From NCBI GenBank assembly GCA_037178855.1, contig JASJZC010000001.1, forward strand, positions 4,092,001 through 4,156,000: a stretch of 64,000 nucleotides of DNA. The letters run 5' to 3'. The position numbers were made by a program, and so were the translations under genes. Source of the DNA: Oscheius sp. JU75. Taxonomy: Eukaryota; Nematoda; Chromadorea; Rhabditida; Rhabditidae. Shown one piece after another: positions 35,701-49,188 of this stretch. Each line of letters starts with the position of its first letter. The stretch's first letter is position 1. A model generated the notes under the pieces. It was given only the letters and a program-made list of their open reading frames with translations. It was not told the DNA's origin and searched no databases.

Positions 35701-37090
35701 CATCTACAGTAATCAGACCTTGACCCAGCCTCTTGGAGCCATTTCGAGGGGGCAGTGCGCCCCTTTCCGGAATCCGAACCAGCCAATTGTTGCCATCAAT
35801 TTGGTCAGTCTGCCAGCTTGGGAGACGAACTTCCGACGACTGGAGTATACTGTGCCGGTCAAGGAGAGGGAGGAGGAAGGCGGTGTTCCTTGTAAGTCAT
35901 AGTATGGCACCAACTCTTAGTCACGCAGCAAGGTTCAGAAATCAGCTGCGTATCCATAAGATTGATGCGCAGCAAAAGTTATTTTAAGGGCTCCTGCTCC
36001 TTCTGGGCATTCTCCTTATCATATTTCTCATGGTCCTCATAATCGTCGTCGTCTGTCTGTGTCGGAAGGGGCACAAGGATGCCCAACCGCGTAATACCCA
36101 GTCATCGTGGAAATACCTAACCGGGATTTCAGAAAACATTTCACTCGACGAGAGGGAGCCGTTGAGACTGACGCAGTTCCCTCAGACTCCGCCTATGGGT
36201 GAGTCGAGATTCCTGAACTAACTGTCGAGTCATACAATTTTTACCAGTTGGTGCGCGGTCGACTATTGTAACCGCGATTTCCACATAAAAAATTATATAT
36301 TTTATCGCATAGTAATGTTTTGCAAAGTTGTAGGTTTTGAGCGGCTCTACAAGCCTTTATAACATTGAAACATCCTAAAATGCCGTCTACTACCTGAAAA
36401 ATGCGGTGCAAAAAAAAGGTTTAGGTGAGCGCCAACCGCATTCGAACTACTCGGTCCCGCCTCCCGATATCCAGCTGCCTACTGCTCCTCGTATAGTGAG
36501 TTTGTTTTCACTCCCATTGGAAAAACCTAGCTGTTTTGAAAAGAAGAAAAAGTTGAAATTTAGTACTCTTCCGGTCGCGCACCACTAGCTGTGGATGAGA
36601 TAGCGTCGAAGATCTGAACTTTCTCCGAGATAACCACTGACGATGAATAAATTATTTTCTTTTCTTTGGTTAGTGGTGCGCGACTTGGGATGAGAAAGAA
36701 AACGACAGAAACTGTTGTGTTTTTCGAATGGGGATGACGTAAAGAGAAAGTCGCTGCTCTCGCAGCCGGATAGTCTCATAACCCTTGCCACAACCGCCTA
36801 TTACACTGCTCAGGAGGACTTCTCGGACAACGAAGACTTCGACAGAACATTAACTCCGGGCAGTCAGACGCCGACAGTTTTCGAGGATGAAATAAGGTAG
36901 GGGACCTGTTTCAACAAGAAATGTCTTTAGTCGTCCGACCGGTTTCGACAGATCATCTCCACAGCGACTCTCCTCCTTCCGGGATAGTTCTGCTCCGATC
37001 GGAAGTCCACTTTATGCTCCGGAGAATAGCCGTCGGCTACGACCAATCAACATACCAAAACCTCCTGTGAGAGCAACGAGTCCCGTCTGA
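29766..37090 (+). CDS. Neurexin/Caspr-like receptor with laminin G and EGF repeats
   Basis: This is a type I cell-surface receptor of the neurexin IV/Caspr/axotactin class (C. elegans NLR-1 is a likely relative), expected at neuronal contacts. A signal peptide (MRRWSLLLLLLLPAWAQ) is followed by about five laminin G-like regions alternating with four EGF modules: CAQRNCGKGRCL near 30.7 kb, FLCRNGATCIRGSNRPTC near 31.7 kb, CVTSNCRNGAECR near 33.65 kb and LSCHNGGHC near 34.7 kb. A fibrinogen-like half-domain (AEAIQFHRLPEGPTYLDVDG) follows the second EGF. One membrane helix (LLIIFLMVLIIVVVCLCRKG) at about 36.0 kb precedes a cytoplasmic tail with ENISLDEREPL and EDFSDNEDFDRTLTPG, ending VRATSPV. 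I see no N-terminal discoidin domain, unlike vertebrate Caspr. Some introns carry dispersed repeats. Confidence 0.85.
33481..33525 (+). repeat. Dispersed intronic repeat, copy C (3' end)
   Basis: It contains GACAGACACCATTGCACTTT and TAGTAATAGAG, matching the 3' end of copy A at 18699-18790 with one or two changes. It sits in an intron of the neurexin-like gene. Confidence 0.6.
36310..36378. repeat. Dispersed TTTTGCAAAGTTGTAG-type repeat
   Basis: It carries TTTTGCAAAGTTGTAGG and GCTCTACAAGCC in partly palindromic order. Related sequences occur at 3418-3478, 7236-7300, 7476-7525, 9431-9476 and 29443-29520. It lies in an intron for the cytoplasmic tail of the neurexin-like receptor. Confidence 0.5.
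36573..36684. repeat. Short inverted repeat around an intron segment
   Basis: GTCGCGCACCACTA at 36573-36589 and TAGTGGTGCGCGAC at 36668-36684 are inverted copies separated by about 80 bases, inside the neurexin-like gene. It may be the terminal inverted repeats of a tiny element. Confidence 0.45.
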
Positions 37091-37270
37091 CAGACCGGTT
37101 ACCTAAATGATCTTCTTTCGCTCAAATCTCATTTAATAAACCTTGAATTTTTGACAAGCTCACATTGTTCTCGACTACTAACGAGAATGTATATAGTACG
37201 ATTCTGAGGATGAGCAATTTTTTTTTTTGATCAAGAGAATGATATGGATAGAGAACACATTTACTCATAG

Positions 37271-37769
37271 TCAACAGAGGACATACTCATCACAGCCCGT
37301 CCTCTCCTCTTCCTCAGCATCAGACTCACTCAGATCTTCTTCAAGACAATCATCATCACTGTACTCTTCCTCCCCGAAGTCGAATGGAATCAGATCATTG
37401 CTGGTCTTCTTTCTCAGTTCAGCATTCTCCATCTTCAGTTGTTCCATCTCGGCCGTCAGACGCGCGAATTCCTCATACTGTCTCTCGAACTTCTCACGGT
37501 ATTCGGCCTCGGATTTGGCCAATAGCTGAATCACCTTGATTCGACCCTCGTTATCGTTTCTGAACATCCATTGAATGTGATTTCAAGGCGGCTCACTTCA
37601 GATTGTTACGCTCCAACTGGGTCCCAACCAGTCCCAGCCTGGTCATCTCCAATTCCATTCGCAACTGCTCATTCTCCAGGACGTTCTTGTCGGCCAGAAG
37701 GTTCTCGAGAAAGTCCTCGTCCATGATCTTACTAATGTAGCCGGAGATCATCTTGAGGAAGTCGGCCAT
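37271..37769 (-). CDS. Coiled-coil protein with acidic tail, about 150 residues
   Basis: Two exons (37769-37597 and 37559-37271) join in phase across a 37-base intron. The protein starts MADFLKMISGYISKIMDEDF. It is helical and coiled-coil throughout (NEQLRMELEMTRLGLVGTQL, EFARLTAEMEQLKMENAELR). It ends in an acidic stretch (EEEYSDDDCLEEDLSESDAE) and the last residues are CDEYVLC. I do not recognise the family; the acidic tail suggests a soluble nuclear or cytoskeletal adaptor, but that is inference. A TATA-like box lies 56 bases upstream of the start. It is convergent with the neurexin-like gene, 180 bases away. Confidence 0.7.
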
Positions 37770-37824
37770 TGGAAGGAGGTGACTGATGACTGAGTGACCA
37801 GGTTAGACTGAGAGTCGCTAAGAG

Positions 37825-37831
37825 CTTTATA
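37825..37831 (-). promoter_or_regulatory. TATA-like box of the coiled-coil gene
   Basis: TATAAAG on the minus strand lies 56 bases before the ATG at 37769, a plausible distance for a TATA box with a short leader. Confidence 0.4.
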
Positions 37832-37911
37832 CCTTTCTCGTCTTGCGTTGCTTTCCGAGACAGTTATCGATTTTAACACCGACTATTGCAGCAAATGCGC
37901 TGACGTAGCAG

Positions 37912-38131
37912 ACGGATATCGTGAATCTGCTCAAACTGTGGAGCAATCAGGCAGAGGAGGAACCTATTGCCATTGGAACTGCCAACCATGAGTACTTTGT
38001 CAAATGGCTCAATGCCTCTTGTCTGTCCCTTTTTTCCTAGCACTCTGCGGAATCTGAGTCTGATGTCGAAGGCCATCCACAAGCGAGTCTTTGGAGAAAG
38101 GAAGACGATCCATCACGAGCCGTCTAGTTGA
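37912..38131 (+). CDS. Partial unknown gene, last two exons
   Basis: Two plus-strand segments (37912-37991 and 38041-38131) join in phase across a 49-base intron. They read TDIVNLLKLWSNQAEEEPIA then DTLRNLSLMSKAIHKRVFGE and end IHHEPSS at a TGA. An AATAAA lies 31 bases downstream (38162-38167), supporting this strand. No start codon or first exon was found between here and 37770, so the 5' end is missing or the model is wrong. An opposing minus-strand frame (38082-37873) is also open but has no polyadenylation signal. Function unknown. Confidence 0.35.
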
Positions 38132-38271
38132 AGAAGACGTTCTGCGATAAGAGTGGAGTAAAATAAACTTTTGTGTGATATACCATCTCTTTTCTTTCCC
38201 TTTTGACCATCTTCTCGATAGTCTCAGTTACATATCTCCTTTTGCTTAGTTCTTTGCATAACTGAATAGCT

Positions 38272-38358
38272 ACCAGGTTTGCTCGCAGAGGACGCCCTGG
38301 CCAAATGCGCGCGCTGTTTACAAGTGTGCCCTGGGCGCCCTCTACGAGCAAACCTGGT
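38272..38358. repeat. 27-base inverted repeat hairpin
   Basis: ACCAGGTTTGCTCGCAGAGG at 38272 onward is matched in reverse complement by 38332-38358 with two or three mismatches, across about 33 GC-rich bases. GGCCAAACCTGGCC and GGCCAGGTTTGCG follow, so the same CCAGGTTTG core occurs again in both orientations. It lies between two genes, about 370 bases before RPT2. Confidence 0.7.
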
Positions 38359-38724
38359 CTGGCCAAACCTGGCCGACGCGAACATTTTGGCCAGGTTTGC
38401 GATACTTGCCGTTACCAGTATATGCTTCTCCCGGGCCCCATAATTCTTGTTAATTTGAAATTTAATATATTCTTCCAGTCTTCCATAATTCTATGAAATA
38501 TGCTGCCTACCCTTGTTCATTTTATTGTATTTCGTCTTGTATTCTTGGTAGATAAGTAGGGATAGATTCGAACAATTCTTCCAACCAAAATGCACCTTAC
38601 GCCGTAAACAGCAGGGCTTTGAATTATCATCCTTCTGTTGTCCGGCCATTTTACTCATTTCTCCAGTGTATTTGGCTTTTCCAATTTTGCTGTTCTTGCT
38701 AGAAAATTACATTTTTTTGCAGCG

Positions 38725-40587
<1,863 letters not shown>

Positions 40588-40676
40588 TTCTCCCGATGTA
40601 TATTTTTATGTGTCTTCTCTTCACCCAATTCGGTAAAAATATTCATTTTAGTACACGTTTAGAACTATGCAATTGG

Positions 40677-43600
40677 TCAGCCAAAGACATTAGGCAGCAG
40701 TTTTTCCAGGTTCGCGGCATTCCGTTTCAGCCAATCCAGCCGTTTCTGTGCCTTCTGAATGTGCAGCGTGAAGGAAAAGTATTTGACTGTTGAGGACGTG
40801 GAGTCCGCGAACTGTTTGAGCTGAAAACGAGGAAAAGCTAGTCATTTTGCGGTGCAAACTATGTCAAGATCGCCCTGTGTATGAATTCCAGCCGTGAAGA
40901 AGCTGATCATTTTGTTCAAATGCGATGGCGCCTCGGAAAATCTGTCAAATTTTGAATTGTTCCCCGCTTTGCACCCACTTTCTTCTCAAATCCGCCCAAT
41001 TTTCGATGAGGTGCGGCAGCAGCAACTCCATTGCGGCCGGATTTATGCTGAGATACTGGGCTACTATGTTGCAGTCCTGGTTTCGAAAGAGCGTGGCTCC
41101 CGGTGTGGTTATGTTGCTCATCAGGCTGCAAAAGTTTCGAATTGTGCGTGAAGGACCCACGATTTTATAAATTTCTTGTCCGAACTACTGCTCAATGCCT
41201 CCAGCAGGCGCTCCCTTTCCAGTTGCAGCGTTTCCCGTTCGTAGAATTTCAGCATCTGAAGCTTTCTTACAATGTTTTGAATTAAACTGGAGAGCTGAAG
41301 TAGTTTGTAGAGTGCATACAAGTGTAGAAGGGCTACCAACTAAAGCATCCCAAGCATCTTTACCGTCTGGTGGTGGTCCACGGAACCACGAACCGCCTCG
41401 TTGTACACGTAGTTACGAATTCCCGGGTGTATTCGACCGCACTGACTCAGGATCGAGTGTTTTCTCTTACAGGCATCCAACATTCCTTTGAAATAGAGAT
41501 TGACAGTTTGAGAACAGCTTCCGGGGTCCGCCTTACAGTACATATTCCAAAGAAGGACGTCCAGCCGGCCGGACATATAGCCCTCGTTGTCGTCCATGGA
41601 TCTCGTTGTGTACCGAATGTCAATGTCGTAGAACCGGGGCTCGATCAGTTTTCGAACAAAAGTCTGCCTTTTCTTTCTTTTCATTGGACTGGGAAACTCA
41701 CAGAAACAGCTTCTCTTTGGGGGAGAGAACCGAAGTTCTCATAAAGGATGTCGATTTGATGGGATACTGCTTCCCAGGCAAGGAAATCCTTCTCGCTGAC
41801 GAGGTACTTTGTGCTGTTTAGGGCTAGACTGTAACTGACATTTTCGATGGCAGCCATCGCGAACACGTCAGAAAGGATTCTATACTTTGTTCTGGGGGAA
41901 AAGATCTAGAACCGAGATCAGTTCTGGTATCAAGAGAATACCTACTGTGCTGTCCAGTTCGAGTTGCTCGAAGATCTTCTGCCATCCAGATTCCTCATAG
42001 TTTATTCTGGCAATAGCATAGGAATCCGCGTTAATTACGAGGAGAGGGTCTTCTCCCTTTTCCAGGAAGAGATTGCCATCAGCCGGTAGCCAGTCGAGTT
42101 CTATAGCATTCATGCCCCTTTGGAACCAGACCGGCACGTCCCATTTGTATCTGGAACAATTCTCAGAGGATGCCAGTGAAAGGATTACCCAAAGGGAGTC
42201 GAGGAAAACTTGGCCCTTTCCTCAGCATTCGGATCCAATTTGTATCTGTTCTGAGTCACAGAATAGTGAGTCTCGTTGTGCGAGACGAGAGTCAGGTAGG
42301 GATAGCCCATTTGTTGAGTCCATCTATCAGCAAACTCGGTGATATTGAGTCGTCTCCCGTCGGGACCGAGTACTGTGGAAGGCAGCGCAGTATCCAGTTC
42401 AGTAAAGAGATCAAAGTGATCAGTATTGCTGTAAGAGTACTTCTTTAGGTACTTCTGAACAAGATGGTATGAACAAGATAGACAGGTGCGAGAGACCTGG
42501 ATTCCCAGCTTGTAGTTCTCCTCCCCCATCAGCTTCCTCACCATGGCCAGAAATGCAGCCCCTTTACGATAGCTGATCGGGTCGAAGAGGTCTGTGATCT
42601 CTTCGCGATTCGTGATCGGATAGATGATTGGATGACTGGCAGCTGTACCGTCCAATTCGAGACTCTGCTGCAGCCCACTGGTAACGAATTCTTCTTCCTT
42701 AACATTATTTTTTCTGACCCGTCAAAGTTTGGAGCGGCGCACAGAAATGAGCTCTCTAGGAATAGAACAAGGGTCCGAATCTTAACTGAACTTTCAACAC
42801 TTTTTGACTCAGTTCTTTGCTAGACTTATCAGCTCCTTCTTCTTATTGTACCTGTTTCAATTCCCCATTCGACACTAAATCTGCGCCAATGTTCTGCTGG
42901 AAGGCTGCGAATCCCTCATTGAGCCAAACATCCTCCCAGAACTTCATGGTTACCAGGTTTCCGAACCATTGATGTGACATCTCGTGAGCTATGATGGTCA
43001 TTACTCTTATCTTGTTCGTATAGTAGTAGTTCTTTTTGTCGTAGAGAACCAGCGACTCCTTGAAAGTGACCATTCCCCAGTTCTCCATGGCTCCAGAAAC
43101 AAAGTCGGGAAGAGCGACCAAGTCTAAACCAGAGCTTTAACTGTTCTCTCATCACTTACCCTGTTTCTCTAGAGGAAAAGGAATTCCATACAATTTCTCA
43201 TAGGCCTCGAGACTTTGAATCCCTGTCTGCAAAGCAAACTCAGCTCCAGATTTGGCTTCCGATCTCGTCCATACGCGGACCTGAAAGCAATTTGGATGCA
43301 GATTCATATTTCAGGTTATCCACTGGTCTCTGGCCGCCAAAAAAGGACTCCTTACTCGACATCCAGACTGCGTTCGTCCCTCAATGAACGCATAATCCGA
43401 AATGAATACAGCCAATAAGTAGGACGACATTAGTGGCGTCTTCTTGAACTTTGTCACAAGGAAGTCGGCTTCCCTGAATACGAACATCCAGTCATGTTAT
43501 TGGATTTACGAATTACTCTTCCTGGTCATCCAGCTCGATGCTATTCGAGATGGCTGTTGTTCCTTTTGGATGAATCACAGTCACGCTCCAACTCGCTGAA

Positions 43601-44523
43601 ATAACGGTATTGAACAGTATATAGGCTGAGATTACCTTTGTAGATAGGCTCATCGAAGCATGGAACCAGCTTTCGGGCATAGAAGGGCTCGAACTTTGTC
43701 ACGGCTGCTATCCTAAAGTTTGAGGTTTTTTTCTGCCCGGAGTCGCAATATGCTACAAGTGATTCCTGACCTTTGTACTCCGTCGCGGTTGTTGTAGGTT
43801 GTTCGATAGAAACCGACCAGCTGATCACTAATCGTTCCATTAAAGACAATCTGAAATAAACAGTAACAAACAAGAAAGAACAAACCGTAATGTTGTATCT
43901 CCCAGCTGGAGCAGCCTTCTCCAAATGGAACTCCGTCTTTTCCAAATCCTCGTCAGTTGACAGTTTTGTGATTCTGATCGACTCTCCTGTCTCTGTCACA
44001 AATTTGCACTTTGCCAGCTTGAACTCGAGCTCTCTCGAGTTGACTGTGATCACAGTCAAAGGGACCTCGGTCACCAGATGAATGACCAGCTTGGCATCGA
44101 ATGTCAGGTTTCTGTCGCTGGAAATGACAGAGTCGTAGCCCGGGAGAAAGACCTTGAAAGTGAAGTCGTAGTGCTCTGAAATGCAGTACTGATATGATAC
44201 AAAGCTTGACAAGGGACGTCCAGAACTTAGACCTATACGTTTTGGCAAAGTCTCGTCCGAAAATCATCAAAAAGTGATAGTTTGACTACCATTTTGTCAA
44301 TTCAAAGACCCACACAAACCCGGTCTGGCTCCTTTCGGAAGCAGCATGTCCGCGATGAGAGGTCCATTGTTTCCCCTAAAGTCAATGGAAGAGATCGGTT
44401 TTAAACCTACTGTTTGGAGAGAACTGAGCGTCCGACGAGCCAGATGACAATGAGAAGGGCTACGACGGCTAGGCTGCCCAAGAAGATGTAAAAGGGACCG
44501 AGTTGCTTCTTGAAAAAGCCCAT
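40677..44523 (-). CDS. M1-family membrane aminopeptidase (APN/ERAP-like)
   Basis: This is a zinc metallopeptidase removing N-terminal residues from peptides. It is a type II membrane protein: a short cytosolic start (MGFFKKQLGP) and one helix (FYIFLGSLAVVALLIVIWLV). The N-domain includes ISVSEHYDFTFKVFLPGYDS-like strands and YARKLVPCFDEP, the family PCFDEP motif. The active site has exopeptidase motif GAMENWG and zinc site HEMSH followed after 18 residues by the third ligand in NEGFA. The downstream C-terminal helical domain includes YLSINPAAMELLLPHLIENW and LEKLLPNVFG at the stop. Around fifteen exons; overall size near 900-950 residues is normal for the family. The substrate is unknown. It may process peptides outside the cell or at the surface. 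Confidence 0.92.
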
Positions 44524-45002
44524 GGTCTTTCGCTTAAATTGGGGGAAGTAACAGAACGCTATCATCGATCACTTGCCACCCGAGAACCTGTTGGTTGTGT
44601 GGAAACAATCTTAACAGCCTTTTGGCACTTGATACTTGCTTAATTAAGAGTATACAAGTACAAGATAGTAGCGAAACAATGGTGATTGATCAAAAGGGGT
44701 GAAATTAGTGATGACCACAAAGAGTATCAGTTTGACGAACATTGGTGACGGCCGAAAGCGTCGACGGGGTTTTCACTCGCTTGGGTCATCAATTGGCATG
44801 TGTTCTCACACCAGCTGCGGACTGTCCCATTCCTAAAACCGCATCGTTTCGAAGCAGAGCAAACTGTGGTCATTAGCTCTTTAACCCAATGTTTCGAACC
44901 CAAACACCCTCACTTTAATCAAAATGATTCAAAGTATGGGTAAGAGAGACTCGAACAATTTGCAACAAAAAAAAACTGAACATTCCGAACGCGAACTCTC
45001 AT
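44524..45002. other. Upstream region of the aminopeptidase gene
   Basis: About 480 bases with no supported gene; it presumably holds the aminopeptidase promoter and 5' leader. Confidence 0.35.
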
Positions 45003-45512
45003 TCATCTACAGCCTAGAACTTGTTCAAGTTCAAGTTTGGTTTCGAAAAAGGGCGGTCTGAAGACTCTCCCTGAAAACAGTAGATACCTTTGAGCATGAA
45101 AAGAACCAGTTCCTTGAATCCAGAAGTCGATGGAGGAGACCGGATGAAAACTGATCGCTGGTATCAGTCTGATGTGCTGATTCCGGAGTTTGGTGTCCAT
45201 TTGGAGATAGATAAACTGGTTTGTTTTGGCTGAGCAGTCCGGCACATTTTTCTACCCACTATTCATGGAAGTGGAGAGCTCCGTAAACAAGGATGTGACA
45301 CTCTTCCTATTCATCCCGATAACTTGATCGTTCGGACATCTCCCCTCTTCTTTTGTGTCTACGCCACTGACAGGTCGTTCCCATTCGCACTTCCCCGAAT
45401 AATTTATGTGGAAGAGCAGATGAAATGGACGCGTACTGAATATTAGACCCGCTTTCCCAGATAAGACACCTTCTGCAGGCCTCACTGACAAATCGGAAGG
45501 CCCGTTTTGCAC
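45003..45512 (-). pseudogene. Open frame interrupted by one TAG, possibly secreted protein
   Basis: On the minus strand a single frame is open for about 170 codons except for one TAG at 45254-45252. Before it the frame reads INYSGKCEWERPVSGVDTKE and GRCPNDQVIGMNRKSVTSLF; after it VPDCSAKTNQFIYLQMDTKL and PVSSIDFWIQGTGSFHAQ. Both sides look coding and have spaced cysteines, suggesting an extracellular protein. A very short intron of 30 bases (gtgggt...ctgctcag) would remove the stop and keep the frame, but that is below the 36-base minimum seen elsewhere. I found no start exon. It could be a pseudogene, a sequence error or a gene with a tiny intron. The family is not recognised. Confidence 0.35.
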
Positions 45513-46158
45513 TCTTGGAATAGGTCGTGGAGGTGCCGACCGACGTCATTCAGAATTGTCAGGTGTTCGAATATGAGACGAGGGAGAGAGGGGAGCAGCG
45601 CGGTCGTTCGTCTTCGAAATGCGATTGTCCTCTTCGCCACGCTCAATTTGTGTTCAGTCAATTCGCCCTCCTCCTTCATGTATCTGCACCTGTTCCAACT
45701 CATTTCCAACTGGGATCATTGGACTGGGAGAGAGACTGACAGATGAAAGCGCTGAAACAGTAGCTGATCTAGAGAACAGATGGGACTGAGCTAACATGGA
45801 CAAATTATGTAACAGACGAATAATGGATAGGCTTTTCTAAACTAGATCTTGGTGAGTCAGTGACTGAATCATGTTGGTGGACAGGAAGAAGTCATGAGGT
45901 TGGATCCAGACGATTTTTTGGGTCTCGCAGGGAACAATGTGACTTTTTCTTTTCTTGTAGTCTTACCAACAAAAAAAAAATCCATTTTGGGCCAACAGGT
46001 GCATTTTATTCCCGACACAAGACAAGAGACTGTATAACTGTGACTACGACAAGAGGGACTGAGACTTGGGTGACAAGTGAACGGCAGGCAGAAGCCAGAA
46101 AGGGACACAGAAAAGGAAGGAGAGGGACTACCGGCCATTTTGGTCAAAAAGTACGTGT

Positions 46159-46803
<645 letters not shown>

Positions 46804-49026
46804 TTGCTGAAAGTCATATTGTGCTGATTGGAGTCATAAGCGGTGATCAAATAAGTGGGGGATACATGAGCATTCTTCATAGAGAATGAGGAAATTGAGT
46901 AAACGAGCCCAGAGTGATGAATCTTTTGGTTGAGGTAATAACCGGAAGGGCTTGCTGTCAAAATCCACAAACAAGCTGTGAGACCAATGAGGCGTAAGAC
47001 CACTTCCGAAACTAGAGGTGAGAGAGAGAGCGGAATCTGGAAAGGGGCTGATCTTGGAGCCTAGGGATCCAAGTTCGTGGCAAGGACCACTTTCTGGGAG
47101 ATAACTTGTCAAAACTAGCCAATAGGGTTTAAATCAGAAAAACGAGGGAAAGCCGATTGACTCAACAATCACAGTACTTCAAATTTGTTCGCTACGAGAC
47201 CCATTAACACAAAGTTGCTAAGTCAACATTGAAATTCAGTCTTTTAGATTTGAATCGGAATAACGTGAAGTAAGGAAAATGTTGGCCGAGTATTCAACAT
47301 TGCTATTTTATTTTGCGCAAATGGGTCTCGGATAAAACAATCTAGGGCCCCACAAACTTAAAAGCTCGACCGAACAGTGTGTCAAAGCTGGCTCAAGGAT
47401 ATTTTCAAAGGAGGATCAAGAAAAATGTAGCTGGTTCTTCGAAGGATCAGTAGGGAGTGTGAGGTCGACGCTATCTGCTCAGGTTACTGGAGGCGGGACT
47501 CTTTGTGCCCGCCCACTTTCTACCCCCAAGGACACAACAATTCTACAAAAAAAAGAGAAGGCTTGAGTTGACGTCAGGATCTGATACGGGCCGTAGAGAT
47601 TCCTGTGGGGCAAACGAACGTAATTAGAGAGAAATGCGAGGCGAGTCTGACTCGCTGCAAATGGGTGTATGTGATGAGGAACCCGGTTGATTAAGGTCTG
47701 ACTCCCTGTCAACATTATTCTCATAATGGAGTCTTCTGCTGGTGGAATCTCACGCCTACCACCCGGGAGACCTGAAATATTAGTTCATACTACGTGAGGG
47801 ATGTTTCCCGCCGTGATGATGTGATTTTCCGATACGGAGTCTTGACTCAGAATCACGTAACCCAAGACACTTCCGCCGGGAGCCAGACTAATTGAAAAGA
47901 GGTCTCAGGAATGTTGGATGATGATACTGGGGGTGAACTGGCTAATTGGCTCTCGGTTCTAACCAGAGTTGAGGGAGGAAATGAAGAGGAGATGGATGTG
48001 GCTACCTGTTTTCTAGGGAAAAGATTTGTCAATACAGGTACGAGACATGTGACTGATATTTTCGTATACAGTACTCTTCAGGATCAGTATCAAACTTCTA
48101 GAGCTACATTGTAGAACACCGCAAATGTTGAAAATTAGATTTCATAAAATTGGATCACAGTAAACGCTGTGATGTGACAACGCGCCGCTATTTTCTTGAC
48201 TTTCAGCATTTCCCATTGCGTATTTGGTCTTGTTCTAGAGCCTTCGAAGAGCGAAATCGAATGGATCAATTTCCAGGGCAGTGCGTGTACTCTGGTAGGA
48301 ATTTCGGTGCGGCGGCCTAACTTAGAAAGCAAAAAACCGCGAAGCTCGAAAGAAAAGAAACGAAACAATTAGAACAACTGCTTTACTAGAGACTATTTTT
48401 TCAGATCCTCCCGGATTTGAAACTTTTCTGATTACCCGATATTTGCTTTCTGACCCCTTCAAACCACACTTAAGCGATCTTGCATGAGGTCAACTACATC
48501 TTTTAAGGTCGTGAGAGGCCAAATATGCCGTGGGTGGCTGCAAAGACAATCAAAGAGGACTCTGACATTTGTTGGGAAAGTAATCTTTCTGGGAGAAGGA
48601 GGAGAAGGACTAACAGAATGTGACTGCCGACGCGTAAGGAACAGCGCTCCGGAAAACTAACGAAGCAGGCTGAGACACGTCGAACGATGATAGGGAAGGA
48701 TAGACTTGAAGGCACACACAATTCGGGTGAGTGGGCTCTTGAAGCCTTCTTGACTGACGTTTTTCCATGCGCTTCTTGGTGTGTTCCCGGAGAGTGTTCA
48801 GGTGATTAAAAACAGAAGAAACTAATGGGCCCTTACTTGCACCCAAAGACACAGAGAATAGAAGGAGAATCGAGTCAAAGGACAATGAAGAAGGGGGAGG
48901 AAAAGCCAATTTCGACACACTCATAGTATTCATTTGGTCCGAAATTGACCGGAGATATTGCAACCAGAAGCATCATTCTCTCGGTTTCAAGCACTCCAAA
49001 AACTAATTTGTTTCCTATTTTGGAAA

Positions 49027-49188
49027 ATGACAAAAGAGCCGTATAATGATCCTCCGTCCGAGGGGGACTATTACATTAATCCAATTGTCTTTACTGAATC
49101 TGCAGCTGGGCTTCTTCCAGAAACACTCAATTCTTCACGTCATCAGGGCAAATACTCCCAGCCTGAAGTGTTGAGGGGGGAAGAATAA
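49027..49188 (+). CDS. Candidate small protein, 53 residues
   Basis: An ATG at 49027 opens MTKEPYNDPPSEGDYYINPI and ends SQPEVLRGEE at a TAA that is part of an AATAAA polyadenylation signal. The sequence is acidic and Tyr/Pro-rich with no homology I recognise. It could be the last exon of a longer gene or chance. Confidence 0.25.
   Translation: MTKEPYNDPPSEGDYYINPIVFTESAAGLLPETLNSSRHQGKYSQPEVLRGEE

Noticed and set aside
37873-38082. Minus-strand frame (MAFDIRLRFRRVLGKK...)
   Set aside because: No polyadenylation signal; the overlapping plus-strand model has a better splice join and an AATAAA.
45869-46147. 92-codon minus-strand frame just past the flp-22-like stop
   Set aside because: It is in the likely 3' untranslated region and low-complexity.
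47479-47724. Minus-strand 81-codon frame upstream of flp-22-like gene
   Set aside because: It has an ATG but no family, no polyadenylation signal and no splice support.
48503-48963. Minus-strand frame with KKRMEKRQSRRL, considered as a neuropeptide precursor
   Set aside because: No amidation glycine next to the basic sites, no repeated peptide and no clean signal peptide.
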